Positions 12,494 through 23,845 of a stretch of DNA of 64,000 nt are shown one piece after another. The stretch spans positions 69,251,416 through 69,315,415 of the forward strand of contig OX421966.1 of NCBI GenBank assembly GCA_949128115.1. Direction: 5' to 3'. Position 1 is the first letter of the stretch; every line of letters begins with the position of its first letter. The notes beneath the pieces were generated by a model. That model was not told where the DNA came from and did not search any database. It saw nothing but the letters and a program-made list of their open reading frames with translations. The stretch comes from Anaspis maculata (lineage: Eukaryota > Arthropoda > Insecta > Coleoptera > Scraptiidae). A program made the position numbers and the translations under genes.

Positions 12494-12513
12494 CTGCAAC
12501 AAAAAAAAAGAAG
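12494..12513 (-). other. Splice acceptor and polypyrimidine tract of the GRK exon
   Basis: On the minus strand a run of T residues leads into GTTGCAG immediately before the exon's first base. This is a canonical 3' splice site. Confidence 0.8.
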
Positions 12514-13671
12514 CGTATAAGATATTTTTTCTCTGCCACAATAACAATAACTCTTGCTCTTGCGGTTTTTGCGTTATGTGCCCTTTTTATTCACACATTC
12601 CGCCGCCATAACCGTATAATCAAAAAAATTAATTTTCTTCCTCCCATATCGTCCGGAAATGACCCATAAAACCGCGCGCCGTGGGTCATATAAGCCGATT
12701 TCATCCTTCTTGGATTTTATCGCCGGCCGGCTCTTCTTTTTTTTCGCTCTTTCGTTCCTCTGGATGTTATTCAAAATTATGCAAATAAAACTGGGAGATG
12801 GCAAATAGTCCAGAGGATTTCCAGCCTATTTATGCCGCATAATACAGATATGGAATTTTGATGTACGTAATATACACAAACACACAGAGATTAGATAATC
12901 CTATCCATCTTTTCCATTTATCATTCCCACGGGGCAGACGCGACACGCGGACGATAAAAAAATCAAATTTGCATTTTTCCAGCGTTTTTTTTTCGGGGGA
13001 AGGGCTCTGAGCGGGCACATTAATAATAATATTAACGACGGTGATTGTGATAAATCGATAATAAATATTGCGCTGAGGCTGAGCTTTGGCGGGGTGGTGG
13101 TGCTCAACAGCTTCCCGCGCTACAACAGAGAGCGAAACGCAATTTTTTCGTTGCTTTCATGTTCCGAAGCCGTCTCTTTTTTTTACATTTCCGCAGCTTT
13201 GAACGGGACTTTTGTTGTCAAGCTTGTGCGGCAGGTACGTGTACAGGGTGGGTCCTCTCTCTCTGTTCCAATAAACACCAAAGAGGAGATTGAACACGGC
13301 CGAATGCATTGCCAGATGGGCTCAGAACCTTGTTGGCAACATTCGCACGGTAGAGTGATTGATGCGGAGCTTTAACGCAGAGTATTGAAACTGCCCGGCT
13401 ACACCGTTGGAAACTACGTTAAAATCAAGTGGGCTTCGGTGATACACCTAAAAAATGAACACGCTGTTGTTAAAGGGTGGCAAGGAGGTCGGTGAGAGTG
13501 AGTGGAGTAGGTAGATGTATGTAAAAAGAAAAACATTTGATTGTTTTGAAATTTCTATCAGTTCATGTCAATTAGACGACCTCAAGAGGCTATTCCCATT
13601 CTTCCAGCTACGCGGAGGATTCTTTTGTGTGTGTATTAGGATGGTAGAGGTGGAAAAAGGCGATCGGTTAC
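12514..13671. other. Single-copy, probably intronic sequence upstream of the GRK exon
   Basis: No repeats were recognised. AT-rich sequence alternates with CpG-containing islands (near 12660-12740 and 12920-12970). Open frames reach about 93 codons (13094-13375, plus strand), but none shows family resemblance or splice context. It is most simply intron of the minus-strand GRK gene. Confidence 0.45.
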
Positions 13672-13794
13672 AATGGTGCCGTGACCAGGATTAAAAGGGT
13701 GCCGTGACCAGGATGCAAACTGTCGCCGGGACTGGGATGTGAAATGGTACCGTGACCAGAATGTAAAATGGTGCCGTGCCCAGATACAAAATAG
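13672..13794. repeat. 24-bp minisatellite, left part
   Basis: Degenerate tandem copies of a ~24-base unit with core GGTGCCGTGACCAGGATG. About five copies are present before the array is broken by a fold-back insertion. It continues on the far side of the insertion. Confidence 0.85.
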
Positions 13795-14201
13795 ACTACT
13801 CAACAATTGAAGTGGCCCACCCAAAATTTTTAATAAAGTTCAAAGTGCCCTAGCTCCCGAAAAAATAGGACCAATTCTAATGTTTTTCTTTTCCCAAATA
13901 CTTGCGCTCTCTGTCTCTGTAAAGATGTTCCGTGTTGGTTGAACAGGGCGTCGTGTAACACCCTTAATTCTAGAGAGATTGGGAGTTACTTAAGCTTTTT
14001 AGTTTTTGCAGGGCTTTACGCGACGCCCTGTATAACCAACAAAGAAGATCTGAACTTAATTCTGTATCCACCCTGTGATAGACAAAGAGCGCAGGTATTT
14101 GGGAAAAGAAAAACTTTCAAATTAGTTTTATTTTTCCAGTAGCTAAGGTAATTTGAATTCCATAGAAAATTTTGGGTGGGCCACTTCAATTGTTGAGTAG
14201 T
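13795..14201. mobile_element. ~405-bp fold-back MITE inserted in the minisatellite
   Basis: Terminal inverted repeats of about 35 bases begin ACTACTCAACAATTGAAGTG and end with the complement at 14201. Inner segments are also partly complementary (the TTTTTCTTTTCCCAAATAC and GTATTTGGGAAAAGAAAAA words), so nearly the whole element can fold. It carries no coding sequence. It splits a 24-bp minisatellite, whose units resume directly afterwards. Confidence 0.8.
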
Positions 14202-14368
14202 TTGGGTGCCGTGACCAGAATGTAAAATGGTGCCGTGACCAGAATGTGAAATGGTGCCGTGACCAGGATGTGAAATGGTGCCGTGACCAGGATGTGAAAT
14301 GGTGCCGTGACCAGGATGTGAAATGGTGCCGTGACCAGTATGTAGAATGGTGCCGTGACCAGGATAAC
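14202..14368. repeat. 24-bp minisatellite, right part
   Basis: About 6.5 copies of the same GGTGCCGTGACCAGGATG-containing unit are present. They are more homogeneous than on the left side, with GTGAAAT or GTAAAAT at the unit end. Confidence 0.88.
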
Positions 14369-16739
14369 AGGTTCTGAAAAGTGACGGAAATCGGACTCCC
14401 AAAGTAATTTTATATGCGCAAGAAAACATTATGCAAACCCAATTACGAACGCAAATTGACCGGAAAAATTCTCAAGAGGGTATAGGTAATGTAGTTGGCA
14501 GATGTGGCAAAAGACGCTGGGAGTCGAGGACCGTGATTGATTAAGTCCAGAAATGATGCGAGGCGTGCGGACGCCGAGAACGAACAAGGGATGATTAAAG
14601 GAGACTTTGAGCCGAGCAGCGGGACAATACAAAGCGAGCTTTGCAAATTTCAATAATTGGAATTTTGATTATTAAATTAGCGCAAACACTCCAGTGCGAC
14701 ATCTTTAGTTATTCAATGTTCTACTTATAAAACCAATAGCCATTCGAGCTTAAGTTGAGCTTTTTGCAGAGATAGGGTGCGTTGTGAAAGGTATTCATAC
14801 TCGATAGAGATCATCTTTAAATCAATTGCACACCTGCAATCGACGGTTCAAACTCAAGCCCTCTCCAAGAAAATACAAGGTCAGTTTACTTCCGTAATAA
14901 TCTGGAAGCTGGGAGGGGATATGTTCTGCTTCCGAAATAGTAAAAATAGTCGAAGTTACATTCAGAGGTCATTCAGAAAACCAGAATAATGAGAGAGCGT
15001 AAAAGCGAGAACATACCATCCTAAATAAGTACTCTAAAACACCACCATAACGAGCCCAATAAATGGGAAAGCAGCCAAATGAAGGACGAAGTCCTGTCGT
15101 TATAGCACTTTTACAAAGGATTTGTGGTTTTCTCAGCTAAGACTGATAACAAGCTCAGACAAAGGGTCAGGCTCAGGGTTTTTAGACTTGCTGAGACAAG
15201 GGAATGAGAGGCAAGAAGTAAGCAAAATTCAACGGTACGTGAGACAAACAGACAGAAATATGAACAAACAAACAAACAGACAGACAGACAGATACATATA
15301 TAGACATAGAGACATACAGACAGATCTTAAATAACAAGCACCACTCTTCGCTTCATAAATCATGTAAAAATTCACTGCTCCGGCAAACTCCACCATCACC
15401 CCCCTTTTTCTCTCTCTCCGAAGCATGATTATTCAACATGACGTGCGCCGGAATCTAACGACGCCATCGTTCACCTCAGGGGAGCTATTTCGGTGGTTGT
15501 TGGGGGAGGAAGGGCATCAGCTATATCCGGCCGGGTATATGCTACTTATTGCTATTCGAAGAGGCGAAGGCATTTCTCTGTGCCTGATTAAAATCGATAG
15601 AATTAAAGGTCCCGCGGGGAAACTGTGGAGGGAGCAGTCCGAACTTATTCCGCCTCTGGACCTCCATCATCGGGCAAGGGCCACCCGGGGGCCCGCCGGC
15701 GCCGTGAAGGTAAACGACCCTTTTCGCAACGATGCGCCGCCGCCTGATGAAATTAGTCACCGGGGAAGTTTTCTTGGAAAAATACTGCGGCTAATGTACA
15801 AGAGATTGGTATACTCCCGTCAGGATGTATACTGTAAGTCGAAATACTTTGAAAACAATGTAGGTACAGGGTGATAACGAAGGGTCGGATCGAAACAATG
15901 CCACGGTATATGGAGCCTTTCATGAAGCCCACAGAAGTAGTAATCAAACAATTTTTCGACTATCATTTTCAAAGTTATGGAGGGTCAAAGGACGGTCTTT
16001 CAAACTAGTCTCGTTCTTTCGAAAGATTTTAGTAAACTGATAGTGACAGAAACATGAATAAGAAATATCAAATGCTGGATGGGTACTACATTTTCGTTTA
16101 TTATACAGGGCCATGAAGTGAAACATCACAATAATTGCTCTAAAAATCCATCGACTGTCAAACAGTGCTGGCAACTGAAAAAACATCTGACCCTGGGCTG
16201 CGAAATCTAGCGAGTATGTCTCCACGTAAAATTTGTTGCTGTGTGAAATTTAACCCTTTTTCGGAGCGTCAAACAACACCCCCCCCCCAGGCTGAATCTG
16301 AGATCAAAATAAGATCCGCTTAAGCAAACGGAAGTTGAAAATCACAACGCATTCAGGTATTTCTACGAGAACATCGAGATGCTGTTTCGATGTTCCAAGT
16401 TATTTAAAGGCTTACACCGAGGTTTATACAAGGTGAATCAGTTTAACCGATCAAATTTTAGGATAAGAGATTCTCCTCATCCACTTGGTTCAAAAAAATA
16501 TAATATACGTGTCCTTCACTTGCTTTCTAAAAAAAATACAGGTTGTCAAAAATCACTTTTTTCGAATTTTAAAAATTTGTTCCTTGCTAACTGTCTAATC
16601 AAATAAGCTTAAATTCAGCATAGGCTGGTTTGTCGGAAACATCTACTACTCGCAAAATTTCGAAGGAATCCAATCAGTCGCGTAGGAGACATGGAGGGTC
16701 ATTGATTTGGAAGCATCTGAAGAAACTTTCAAATTAATG
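14369..16739. other. Mostly single-copy sequence with minor element remnants
   Basis: No recognisable gene. A 149-codon open frame (15425-15874, plus) lies in a GC-rich island but resembles no known family and has poor coding character. Words such as ACAGGGTGATAACG (near 15866) and TATACAGGGCC (near 16102) resemble the CAGGGT ends of the fold-back elements elsewhere in the window, so 15.86-16.74 kb may contain eroded copies. Confidence 0.4.
15241..15326. repeat. (CAGA/CAAA)n microsatellite
   Basis: An imperfect ACAGACAGACAG and ACAAACAAACA tetranucleotide array, followed by GACATAGAGACATACAGACAG. Confidence 0.9.
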
Positions 16740-17764
16740 TTCTCTCTAGAACTCCTATACCACTGACTGGATTCAGAAACCTTTAGAAATACCTACAAAA
16801 TCTTTCAAAAACTCTCGGAAATCCCGTAGAAGAAATCATCAAAAATCCATAGAAATTACCAGAACGTTTTTAGAAATTCCATACGAATTTTGAGGATCCT
16901 GTAAAAAATTATCAAAACCCTTAGAAATTCTAGCAAAAATTCTCAGAAATCCTGTAGAAATCCCTTGAAAGTCGAAATACTTGAAAATCTTGTGGAAATC
17001 CGCAAAAATTCTTAGAAATCTCGTACAAATCTCTAAAAAAAGAAATATTAGAAATCCCCAGAAATCCTCCAGAAATCTTGGAAGTAATCCCGTAGAGGCC
17101 ATAAGAAATCTCTCGAATTTCCGTAGAAATCTTGAGAAGTCCCTTGAGTTAACGTAGATTTTACATATCCCCAGATCTCTAAAAGTTCTCCAAAATCTTG
17201 TAGAAATATTTAGAAATTCCTAGACATCTCATGCAAATGTTTAGAATTCATTCTCTGTGAATTTTCATGAATCCCTAGAAATCTAGTAAAAATCTTCAAT
17301 AATCGTCAGAAATTTCTCGTAGGACTTTTGTAGAAATCTTGAGAAATCTCTAGAAATTTTCGAAAATCAATACGAATTTCTTAGAAATTACTAGAAATCC
17401 CTGGAAATCTTGTAGAAATATTCAGGAATTCCTAGAAATTCAAAACAAATTTCCAGAAATCTCTCAGAAATTTTCAAAACTCCCTATAAATTCTCAGAAA
17501 TCCTATAAAGAATATTCAGAAATCCCCAATAATTCCATGAAGAACTTTGGAAATTCCCATGAAGCCTGTAGAATCCTTAAGAAATTTCCAAAGTGAATAG
17601 TAATGAATGTTTAATCTCAAAAATTTCTTGAAACTTCACAACTACTGTAGAAATCTTGAAAACAATAGAAATTTCATACAAATCTTCATCTAGCCCATAG
17701 ATCTATTGAAATTTTCAACCCCAGAACTGCATAAAAATTCTCATTGGATTCATGAAGATTCATA

Positions 17765-17890
17765 AGGTTTGTTCCATCAGAAATCTCAAACTAGTCAGAG
17801 CCAATGAGAAGCGCCCAAATCAGTTTGCAAACTGTATTTCTCGATTCCTATCGGCTCTGAATAGTTTGAAACTCTTGATGGAACAAACCT
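17765..17890. mobile_element. 126-bp hairpin element (copy 1)
   Basis: A near-palindrome whose arms begin AGGTTTGTTCCATCA and end TGATGGAACAAACCT. It differs sharply in word content from the surrounding AGAAATC repeat. It is a candidate tiny MITE that was present before the 1.41-kb duplication. Confidence 0.65.
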
Positions 17891-19165
17891 ATGGAAATCA
17901 TTCTTGGAGATCCCTGGAAACCTCGTCAAAATCTTTAAAAAAACCTTGAAAATCTTGTGAAAATTTCTAGAAATCCTTGGAAATTCCGTGGAAATATTCG
18001 GAATTCGGGAATTTATATAGGAAATAGAAAAACATTTCAAGCGAATCTTTAGGAATCCCTAGATTTCCCGTAGAAATCTTTAGAAATTCCTGGAAGTTTT
18101 CACAGGAATCCTTAAAAAAATCTGGTTACTACCTTTAGGAATTATGTAGAAATGTTTATAAATGCCTAGAAATTTTTGGAAATGCCCAGAAATTCCTCAA
18201 AAATATCCTAAAATCTTTCAAAAACCCTCGGAAATCCCGTAGAAGAAATCATCAACAATCCAGAGAAATTACCAGAACGCTTTTAGAAATTCCATACGAA
18301 TTTTGAGGATCCTGTAAAAAATTACCAAAACCCCTAGAAATTCTGGCAAGAATCCTCAGAAATCCTGTAGAAACTCCTCGAAAGTCGAAATACTTGAAAA
18401 TCTTGTAGAAATCCGCAAAAATTCTTAGAAATCTCGTACAAATCTCTAGAAAAAGAAATATTAGAAATCCCCAGAAATCTTGGAAGTAATCCTGTAGAGA
18501 CCATGAGAAATCTCTCGGATTTCCGTAGAAATCTTGAGAAATCCCTGGGTTAACGTAGATTTTACGTATCCCCAGATCTCTAAAAGTTCTCCAAAATCTT
18601 GTAGAAATATTCAGAAATCCCTAGCCATCTCATGCAAATGTTTAGAATTTATTCTCTGTGAATTTCCATGAATCCCTGGAAATCTTGTAAAAATCTTCAA
18701 TAATCGTCAGAAATTTCTCGTAGGATTTTTGTAGAAATCTTGAGAAATCTCTAGAAATTTTCGAAAATCAATACGAATTTCTTAGAAATTTCTAGAAATC
18801 CCTGGAAATCTTGTAGAAATATTCAGGAATTCCTAGAAATCCAAAACAAATTTCCAGAAATCTCTCAGATGTTTTCAAAACTTCCTATAAATTCTCAGAA
18901 ATCCCATGAAGAATCTTCCGAAATCCCCAGTAATTCCATGAAGAACTTTGGATATTCCCATAAAGCCTGTAGAATCCTTAAGAAATTTCCAAAGTGAATA
19001 GTAATGAATGTTTAATCTCAAAAATTTCTTGAAACTTCACAAATACTGTAGAAATCTTGAAAACAATAGAAATTTCATACAAATCTTCATCTAGTCCATA
19101 GATCTATTGAAATTTTCAGCCCCAGAACTGCATAAAAATTCTCATTGGATTCATGAAGATTCATA

Positions 19166-19291
19166 AGGTTTGTTCCATCAGAAATCTCAAACTAGTCAGA
19201 GCCAATGAGAAGCGCCCAAATCAGTTTGCAAACTGTATTTCTCGATTCCTATCGGCTCTGAATAGTTTGAAACTCTTGATGGAACAAACCT
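19166..19291. mobile_element. 126-bp hairpin element (copy 2)
   Basis: Same length and sequence as the copy at 17765, at the corresponding position of the second 1.41-kb unit. It was therefore copied by the duplication rather than inserted independently. Confidence 0.65.
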
Positions 19292-21102
19292 ATGGAAATC
19301 ATTCTTGGAGATCCCTGGAAACCTCGTGAAAATCTTTTAAAAAACCTTGAAAATCTTGTAAAAATTTCTAGAAATCCTTGAAAATTCCGTGGAAATATTC
19401 GGAATTCGGGAATTTAGGTATATCGGAAATAGAAAAACATTCCAAGCGAATCTTTAGGAATCTCTAGATTTCCCGCAGAAATCTTTAGAAATTTCTGGGA
19501 GTTTTCATAGGGATCCTTAAAAAAATCTGGTTACTACCTTTAGGAATTATGTAGAAATGTTTAGAAATGCCTAGAAATTTTTTGGAAATGCCCAGAAATT
19601 CCTCAAAAATATCCTAAAATTCTTCAAAAATCCCTAGAAATTTCACACAAGTCTTCATAAATTCGTAGAAATTCCGTAGAAACGTTGAGAAATCAATAGA
19701 CATTTTTGGGCGTCCTCAAAAATCTCACGAAAACCGTTAAAAATCTTTCGGAGTATCTTGGAAATCCCGTATAAATCTGCAGAAATCAATAGAGCTTTCA
19801 GAAATACTGAGCAATTTTTAGAAATCTCATACGAGTCACCAGAAATCCTTAGATATCCGCGAAGGTCTTCAAAAATCCCTGGAAATATTCCAGAGATTTC
19901 TAAATTCTTGAATACAAAGTCCGTCGAAAGACGGAATAAAGTTGAAAGTTGAAAGAAAATCCTCAGAAATCTCGTAGAAATCTGTGGAGGCTCCAAAAAA
20001 AATCATGTAGAAATATCCTGAAATCTGTAATAAACCGTGAAAATCTTTAGAAATACCGGAGAATCTTGTAAACACTTTTACAACTCCCTAAAATTTCGTG
20101 AAATCCTTAGGAATCTCGTGGAAATTTATAGAGATTCCTAGAAATCTCTTGAATTCCACAAAAATCTCGAACACCCTAGCAATTTCATACGAATCTTAAT
20201 TATGGGCATAGAAATTTTGAGCGCAATAGAAATTAAATACACATCTTCAATCTCGGAACTCCCTACACATTTTTAGAAATCCTCATGAATCCCTAGTAAC
20301 TCCGTAAAAATCTTTGGAAATCCTCAGAAATCTACTAGAAATCTTCAGAGAATCCTACAAAGGACCCCGCACGTTTTCTATGAAAAAGTGGTTTCGGTGA
20401 ATTTGGCTAAATTTTTTATATGTTGTAGATCTTGATTCAGGAAATATATACCTGAAAAATTGGACCCCTCCTATGAACAGTTTTTCCCCTACACCCCTAA
20501 TAAGGCCAAAATTAGGAATAGTCTCATTTTTTTTGAAATTCATGAAACTGGTTCAAATCAAACTCGTGATCATGGGAAAAATAATTGAAAAAATCTAAAT
20601 TGTGAATTGGGGTAGTTATCAAGGGGGTTGGAGGTCGAAATTGAGAAAATAAATTAGAATTTCGGATTTTTTTATTCTCATAAAATCTGAACAGAATAAT
20701 TGAGAAATAGTTTTGAAAAATCTGAATCAATTAATTGGGGGTTATTCTAGAGGGAGCTGGGGGTCGAAATCAAGAAAACGCAGTGATATTCCGTAATTTG
20801 CGGTTCCTATAATATATGATTTTACAAGCAATGGGGAAATTGCTCGAAAAAATCTAAACCAATAATTCGGGTGTTATTGAGGGGGTAGAGGGTCGAAATT
20901 AAGAGAACAGTGGAGTTCTGGAACTTCCAGTTTACTAGAAAGATCTGGGCGAATGACAAAATGATAATACAACCAATGTGAATAAGGACTGAGTTTATCG
21001 TTTCTCGATCATCCTCACCCCTTACCTCCTTAGTTCTCCCAGGGAACCATTATGATACCTACCCACAACCACAATGAGGGCTGGGGGTGGGGGGTGGAAT
21101 CG

Positions 21103-21106
<4 letters not shown>

Positions 21107-21137
<31 letters not shown>
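21107..21137. repeat. T31 homopolymer
   Basis: An uninterrupted run of 31 T inside the fold-back element, possibly the reverse-strand poly-A tail of a small retroposed sequence. The length may be affected by sequencing error. Confidence 0.9.
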
Positions 21138-21138
<1 letters not shown>

Positions 21139-21492
21139 GCTTTAGGCCTGGTTTGTTTTATTAGCCGCCTATTAGGAATCGAGACTTGCAACAGCAATAT
21201 TAATTACAGTTCTCGAGAAGCTCTCCACGGTTCTGTGTGCTGTCCATCATATAGCTTGTGCCAAAAAAAAAATGACTGGACTATCTTTTCTTAAATAAAC
21301 ATAAATCCTGCTTTTGGTCATTGGTTGATTCAATGGGATTCCAAAAATAGATCGATATTGGAAGTTATAGGCTCAATTTTTCAAATCTGAATTTTCAGAT
21401 TTGGTCTTTTAATAAGAGTGATAGAACTTTGATAAGATTTTACTGTTATTTTTTGACATAAATACTCAGTATATCTCAACAAAATCATCTTC

Positions 21493-21790
21493 TTTCAACA
21501 AGATGGGGCTACGTGCCACAACAGCAGGAGAAACCTTGGGACTTGTTGGCCGAAAACTTCCAAGGAAGAACAATTTCGCGGAACGGTGATTTCAATTGGC
21601 CAGCGAGATCTTGCGATATTACGTCCCTGGACTTTTTTCTGTGGGTGTATGTGAAGTCTCTGGTATACAAGAACAAGCCTAGAAACATTGAAGCCCTAAG
21701 GGATAATATTGTGCGTGTTATTACTAAAATGCAGCCCGATATCTGCCAGAAAGTTATTACAAATTGGACTTCCTGTCTGCACGCCGTTTG
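21493..21790 (+). pseudogene. Mariner/Tc-type DDE transposase 3' fragment, frameshifted
   Basis: The first frame reads FQQDGATCH, the block around the second catalytic Asp of insect mariner/Tc-like transposases. After a frameshift near 21513 the reading continues through GRTISRNGDFNWPARSCD, then LDFFLW (third catalytic Asp region), then KSLVYKNKP and a C-terminal tail ending at a stop near 21790. The N-terminal DNA-binding half and the first catalytic Asp are absent, so it is non-functional. It lies inside a fold-back element. It could be a relic of the element's own transposase or an older insertion captured by it. Confidence 0.72.
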
Positions 21791-22827
21791 ACAAAGTCTA
21801 GGAGGCCATTTACTAGATGTTATTTTCCACGGATAATGTTAAAAACTGTTCCTTCACAAAAGAGTCAATTAGGTATCGTCGAGGGTATCGTTAACCCAGA
21901 CATCATTTGTTTTCATTCCAATTTGAAGTTCTATCACTCCACCTCAATCTCAACCATCTCAATTTATTGATTCAGATTTTTTTAAATTGTCTCCATCACC
22001 CTTTTCCTGGAATGCTAATTCCTTTACTCGATTTCAACCCCCGCCCCCTCGATAATTACTCCAATTCACAACCTATATTTTTTAACTTAATTCGAGCCAG
22101 TTTCATGAATTTTAAAATGCTTGAGACAAATTCTTATTTGGACTAGAACATGGCTGTAGGCAGATATTATGGTGGGTGGAAAAAGGGATGGTCGAGAAAT
22201 GAAGAACTCAATCCTTATGCAGATTGGTTTTATTATCATTTTGTCATTCACCCAGTTCAATTTCTAGATCAACTGTGAGGTCCAGAATTTCATTGTCATC
22301 TTGATTTCGACCCTCTACTTCCTCAATAACAGCAGAACTCATTGGTTTCGATTTTTTTGAATCATTTTCCCAATAATGGGAATCGCAAGTTTCGAAATGT
22401 CACTCCGTTCCCTTGGTTTTGACCCCTAGCCCCCTTTAGAATAACCCCCAATAATGGATTTAGATTTTCCAAAATTATTTCTCGATTATTATCCTGTTCA
22501 GATTTTATAAGAATAAAAAATTTCGGAATTTAAATTTATTTTCTCAATTTCGACCCCCAACCCCCTTGATAACTACCCCAATTCACAACTTGGATTTTTT
22601 AAATTATTTTTCTCTTGATCACAAGCTCGATGTCAACCAGTTTCATGAATTTCAAAAAATTTGAGACTATTCCTAATTTTGGCCTTATTAGGGGTGTAGG
22701 GGAAAAACTGTTCATAGGAGGGGTCCAATTTTTCAGGAATATATTTCTTGAATCAAGATCTACAACATATAAAAAATTTAGCCAAATTCACCGAAACCAC
22801 TTTCTCATATAAAACGTGCGGGGTCCT

Positions 22828-23302
22828 TTCGTATGAAAATCCAGAAAACCCTGGAAATCCGAAACGAATCTTTAGGAACCCTAGAGTTCCCGTCGAAATG
22901 TAGAGAGATCCCTAAAAATTCCTACAGGAATTCTCGGGAATCTCGTGAATATCTCCAGTAATCCTTTAGAAGCCTCCAGAAATATCTGGAAATTCTTCAA
23001 AAAATCTCGTGGGAATTCTTCGGAATCCCTAGAAATGTATTACAAATCTTCATGAATTTCCAGAAATCCTGTAGAACTAATTAAGGAATTCATGGAAATT
23101 TCTGGGAATTCTCAACGTTCTTTGAAAAAATCCTGCAAACCTTCGTAGACATTTGTAGAGAAGTCTCTGGAAATCCCGTAGACTTTCAGAAAACCCATAG
23201 AAATTCTTCGAAATCGTTGGAAATTTTTTGAATCCCATACGAATTTTTAGGAAACCCCTAGATATCCCGTAGGAATCCTCAAAAATCCATAGAAATTCCG
23301 TG
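22828..23302. repeat. AGAAATC-rich repeat, block 3 (right flank of the fold-back)
   Basis: This continues the block interrupted at 20360. The joined flanks correspond in order to 29026-30130 and 31436-32550. It ends at the ACTTCCGG fold-back. Confidence 0.85.
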
Positions 23303-23845
23303 TGATCATGAAGCCGCTCTCACTTCCGGGAGTAACCGGAAGTGACATCAACCTTTGATTTTCAAATTACACACCCTGTATGTTTTTTGCCATTCGGATA
23401 AAGTTTTTTTTATTGACAGTGGTGGTCTCAAAAAATCTCTATGATAAAAAAATAACGATTTTATAGCGGATTAAACATTACAGAAATTTATCAAATTATT
23501 GGTACCAGAGGTGGCTGCGACCACAAATAAAGATCTGAAGTTGAAAGTTTGTTTATTGTTCATGTCGATTTCAACCGGCAACGCTTCTTGACATGAACAA
23601 TGAACAAACTTCCAACAGATTTTTACTTGTGGTCGCAGCCAACTTCTGGTACCAATAATTTGATAAATTTCTGATATATTTAATCCGCTACAAAATCGTC
23701 ATTTTTCATCATAGAGAATTTTCAAAACCACCACTGTGTCAATAAAAAAATCAAATATCAAAAAATATGCAGGCTGTTTCATTTGAAAATCAAAAGTTGA
23801 TGTCACTTCCGGTTACTTCCGGAAGTGAAAGTTGCTTCATGATCA
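23303..23845. mobile_element. ~543-bp ACTTCCGG fold-back element, complete copy
   Basis: The termini are TGATCATGAAG and CTTCATGATCA. Inside them lie inverted ACTTCCGG / CCGGAAGT words and ACACCCTGTAT. A central hairpin pairs GGTACCAGAGGTGGCTGCGA with its complement near 23625-23655. There is no coding sequence. Three further copies, lacking the right terminus, are at 27.7, 30.1 and 32.6 kb. Confidence 0.8.

Larger units (their letters stand above)
16740..20360. repeat. AGAAATC-rich repeat, block 2, with ~1.41-kb tandem duplication
   Basis: Same word composition as block 1. A ~1,414-bp unit is duplicated head to tail: the stretch from about 16803 recurs from about 18217 with roughly 95% identity by eye, and runs to about 19620. 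From about 19740 the block matches the AGAAATC portions of the 2.4-kb units at 29.0 and 31.4 kb. Long minus-strand open frames (for example 113 codons at 19655-19996) are low-complexity translations. Confidence 0.88.
20361..22827. mobile_element. 2.47-kb fold-back element with ~0.69-kb terminal inverted arms
   Basis: The element starts AGGACCCCGCACG and ends with its complement, CGTGCGGGGTCCT. The arms run to about 21055 and from about 22145. Each arm is made of ~130-bp subrepeats with the core GGGGGTTGGAGGTCGAAATT (near 20618, 20749 and 20876). The interior holds a T31 run, a transposase relic and one more internal subrepeat near 22022-22130. Insertion is shown by uninterrupted paralogous sites near 29660 and 32078. 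No clear target-site duplication was found. Family is unknown. Confidence 0.82.

Noticed and set aside
13672..14368. CRISPR-like array of 24-bp repeats
   Set aside because: Units are directly adjacent with no unique spacers, and the genome is eukaryotic. It is a minisatellite.
15425..15874. 149-codon plus-strand frame in a GC-rich island
   Set aside because: No family resemblance, an opposite-strand frame overlaps it, and it contains a CAGGGT-like transposon word at its end. Length alone in GC-rich DNA is not enough.
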